From: CAVQAH01 sp963784195
GTDB lineage: Bacteria > Acidobacteriota > Vicinamibacteria > Vicinamibacterales > 2-12-FULL-66-21
Length of the DNA stretch: 64,000 bases
Direction: 5' to 3'
Assembly: GCA_963784195.1 (NCBI GenBank)
Contig: CAWARA010000020.1
Span: 806,001-870,000, forward strand
Shown in pieces: positions 62,080-64,000 of the stretch (position 1 is its first letter; every line of letters begins with the position of its first letter). The notes under the pieces were generated by a model. The model made no database searches, was not told the DNA's origin, and saw only the letters and a list, made by a program, of their open reading frames with translations. A program made the position numbers and the translations under genes.

Positions 62080-62230
62080 AATCGGCAATCGGCATGATCG
62101 GAAATCGGAAATCGGAGATCGAGAAATCGGACTGCGCTGACTAGCCCGGCTGGCGCATGCGGACTCTGCGACTTCCAATCGCCAATTTCCGATTGCCCGA
62201 TTGCCGATTTCCGATTCCCGATTGCCGATT
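62080..62230. repeat. AATCGG word repeats with self-complementary halves
   Basis: AATCGGCAATCGG (62080-62092) pairs exactly with CCGATTGCCGATT (62218-62230). Between them the words CGGAAATCGGAAATCGG and TTTCCGATTGCCCGATT repeat the pattern. Lies between the PQQ-repeat and IMP dehydrogenase-family genes and touches the stop of the former. Confidence 0.75.
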
Positions 62231-63485
62231 ACTTGCGCCCTATCGCCAGCAACTCACGCTCGGTGCGCCAGTACCACTTGCCGTCAACCAGAGCGGGCGA
62301 CGCGAGCGTGCGCGCGTTCAGGCGGTTGACGTGCAGCAGCTTGAACTCGCGTCCGGTGGCGAGCACGAACGTCTCACCCAGGTCGTTGGTGAAAAACACC
62401 TTGTCGTCCACCACAACCGGAGATGCCGAGAAGCTCTCGCGAGCCGCTTCGCCCAGCCGGCCCTGCCAGAGCACTTCGCCGGTTTTTGCGTCGTACGCGG
62501 TCGCGATGGCGGCCATGTCGTTCACCATGTAGAGCAGTCCCTTGTACAGCAGCGTGGATGGCACGAATGGAGATCCCTTCGCCGCTTTCCACGCAACGTG
62601 CGTCGCCGTCACGTCACCCGAGCCGCCCGGCCTTATGGCGAGCGTTGGACCCGCTCGACCGGACGACGCGAAGATTAGACCTTCGCCGACGACCGGCGTG
62701 GGAATGACCTCGAACAGGTTGCCGGCGGCGCTCCAGAGTTTCGTGCCAGAGTTCGGATCGTAGGCCGTCACCTCGCGCATGCTGCTGACGATCAGTTCGT
62801 CACGCTCGCCGGCGCGGATGGCGATGGGCGTGCCCCACCCGACTTGCGCTTCACGCGGCGTGCGCCACACTTCCTTCCCGGTGGCCGTGTCGAAAGCCGC
62901 GACGAAAGCGGACCCTTTCTGATCCTGGTAGAGGATGATCCGGTCCTTGTACAAGAGTGGCGAGCCAGCGGTGCCGTGCGACGCGCTCATCGCGCCGAGC
63001 GGGCGATGCCATACCTGCTTGCCCTTCAGATCGACCGCAATGAGCCCGTGGCTTCCCAGGTAGGCATACACGCGCTGACCGTCGGTCGTCGGCGTGCTCG
63101 ATGCGTGGCCGTTCTTCGGATGCTGGAACTCGGCCGAGGCGTCCGGCGCGAAGGCCTCCCACTGCTTGCTGCCGTCCGTGCGTTTGAACGCGACGAGTGA
63201 CTTCCGCGCACCACCGTCGTGCGCCGTCGCCATGATGATCAGATCGCCCCAGACGATGGGCGAGGAATTGCTCGTGCCTGGAACCGGAACTTTCCACAGC
63301 ACGTTCTGCGTATCAGACCATGTGTCGACGTAGCCGGTGCCGTTGACGTAACCCTGACCGGAAGGTCCACGCCAGCGCGGCCAATATTTCTGAGCCTCCC
63401 CTTGCGGGACGATCATTTCGACAGTGGGCTCCGGAAGCGCCGGAAGCGCGAGAGCCGTGAGGACGAGAAGCCAGATTGCGCGCAT
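62229..63485 (-). CDS. Exported PQQ-like beta-propeller (BamB-like) protein
   Basis: 418 residues. Signal peptide (MRAIWLLVLTALALPALPEP) and repeated blades of the PQQ/BamB type: WPRWRGPSGQGY, VLWKVPVPGTSNSSPIVWGDLIIMA, SLVAFKRTDGSKQWE, VAAFDTATGKEVWRTP, TAYDPNSGTKLWSAAG, ATAYDAKTGEVLWQGRLG. The tryptophan docking motif (AxDxxTGxxxW) recurs about seven times. No PQQ-dehydrogenase catalytic residues are obvious, so it is most likely a structural or assembly protein. The WPRWRGPSGQG start is typical of such proteins in Acidobacteriota and Planctomycetota. Confidence 0.87.
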   Translation of the reverse strand: MRAIWLLVLTALALPALPEPTVEMIVPQGEAQKYWPRWRGPSGQGYVNGTGYVDTWSDTQNVLWKVPVPGTSNSSPIVWGDLIIMATAHDGGARKSLVAFKRTDGSKQWEAFAPDASAEFQHPKNGHASSTPTTDGQRVYAYLGSHGLIAVDLKGKQVWHRPLGAMSASHGTAGSPLLYKDRIILYQDQKGSAFVAAFDTATGKEVWRTPREAQVGWGTPIAIRAGERDELIVSSMREVTAYDPNSGTKLWSAAGNLFEVIPTPVVGEGLIFASSGRAGPTLAIRPGGSGDVTATHVAWKAAKGSPFVPSTLLYKGLLYMVNDMAAIATAYDAKTGEVLWQGRLGEAARESFSASPVVVDDKVFFTNDLGETFVLATGREFKLLHVNRLNARTLASPALVDGKWYWRTERELLAIGRK

Positions 63486-63609
63486 AGTCGCGCCATTTTA
63501 TGCGTCAAGGGCGCGAGGACAAACCGGGGTGTGACGAAAGGCTGATTCAGACCGTGAAACTCGGGTGACGAGTGCCGCGGGACAGATCGCGGATGGGACG
63601 AGATCGCGC

Positions 63610-63715
63610 TCGTCGGTCCGTGGTTCAGTGATTCGTGTCTCGCCGAGGTGCATTGGCCACCCCGGGAACACGGCTCGACGGACACGGTCCACGGACCACG
63701 GACAACGGACCACGG
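63610..63715. repeat. GGTCCGTGG word-repeat hairpin upstream of last permease
   Basis: Left words GGTCCGTGGTTCAGTG..CGTGTCTCGCCG and right words CGACGGACACGGTCCACGGACCACGGACAACGGACCACGG are near reverse complements. Related arms occur at 17626-17721 and 30688-30781, so this word family appears three times in the window. Confidence 0.65.
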
Positions 63716-63758
63716 CTCCACGGCGTCCTTTTCTCCAGTAGAGTAGTAGAGTATCGAC

Positions 63759-64000
63759 ATGCTGCAGGACCTTCGTTACGCGCTGCGCAACCTGATCGCC
63801 AGCCCGGCATTCACGCTGGTTGCGGTCGGATCCCTCGCGATCGGCATCGGCATCAACACGACGATCTTCACGGCGGTGAACGCGATCCTGCTGCGGCCGC
63901 TGCCGGTGTCCCACCCGGAACAGCTCGTCGACATTTACACGACCAGTTACGCCGAGCACTCGACCTCGTCGTGGCTCGACTACCGCGATCTCCAACAGGG
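63759..64000 (+). CDS. ADOP/MacB-like ABC transporter permease, N-terminus only
   Basis: From the ATG at 63759 the frame reads MLQDLRYALRNLIASPAF, then LAIGIGINTTIFTAVNAILLRPLP and SSWLDYRDLQQG before the window ends (80 full codons). This is the first transmembrane helix and start of the first MacB domain. It lacks the ADOP N-terminal extension, as in the copies at 36619 and 40734. No PadR lies upstream. Confidence 0.88.
   Translation, partial: MLQDLRYALRNLIASPAFTLVAVGSLAIGIGINTTIFTAVNAILLRPLPVSHPEQLVDIYTTSYAEHSTSSWLDYRDLQQ

Overview
The window is high-GC DNA with dense genes, several operons joined by ATGA overlaps, and long antisense shadow ORFs. It most probably comes from an acidobacterium of the Vicinamibacteria type. 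This is inferred from seven MacB/FtsX-like orphan ABC permeases (the ADOP family, expanded in Acidobacteriota), PadR regulators fused to them by 4-bp overlaps, two CarboxypepD_reg/TonB-receptor-like outer-membrane proteins of about 1,300 residues, secreted amidohydrolases and a TldD/TldE pair. I saw no tRNA, rRNA, CRISPR array, insertion sequence, prophage or recognisable defence or biosynthetic cluster.

Layout. 1-4336 (minus): a run of amidohydrolase, metallo-beta-lactamase-fold hydrolase, an unknown exported protein, signal peptidase I, a SnoaL-like lipoprotein and the start of a peroxiredoxin. 4884-7912: PadR plus ADOP permease. 8129-11640 (plus): clpS, clpA, grpE. 11748-17570 (minus): PadR with two tandem ADOPs. 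17755-21214 (plus): FmdB-type zinc ribbon, TldE/PmbA-like and TldD-like proteins. 21435-29557 (plus): tandem outer-membrane receptor paralogues. 29798-32659: CysA-type sulfurtransferase facing SufE, a TrmH-family methyltransferase and a GNAT protein. 32759-43153 (minus): penicillin-acylase-family lipoprotein, MFS exporter, ADOP, GNAT, YgjP-like protease, ADOP. 43596-46381 (plus): DUF4097 protein and TolC-like channel. 46589-49830 (minus): S9 peptidase, membrane protein, monothiol thioredoxin-like protein. 49909-55526 (plus): ABC ATPase with ABC-2 permease, then PadR with ADOP. 55646-63485: amidohydrolase, PAP2 phosphatase, alpha/beta hydrolase, HAD phosphatase, a small secreted HExxH protein, an IMP dehydrogenase-family enzyme and a PQQ/BamB-like propeller. 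63759-end: start of a seventh ADOP.

The gene set points to protein quality control (Clp, GrpE, Tld, S9, YgjP), envelope transport and regulated export. Each PadR probably controls its downstream permease; near-perfect operator-like palindromes are visible at two of the three PadR genes and a weaker candidate at the third.

Two things stand out. First, many intergenic gaps hold hairpin-forming elements made of short repeated words whose reverse complement returns on the other side of the gap. The best are nested: 34-bp outer and 31-bp inner perfect arms at 43227-43482, and 36-bp perfect arms with a 2-nt loop at 29635-29708. They are not explained by any gene and are my best candidate for something undescribed. 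Second, about fifteen otherwise well-conserved genes carry a single-base frame break, which looks like consensus error in a long-read assembly rather than real gene decay. Affected genes are therefore annotated as whole genes with the break position stated.
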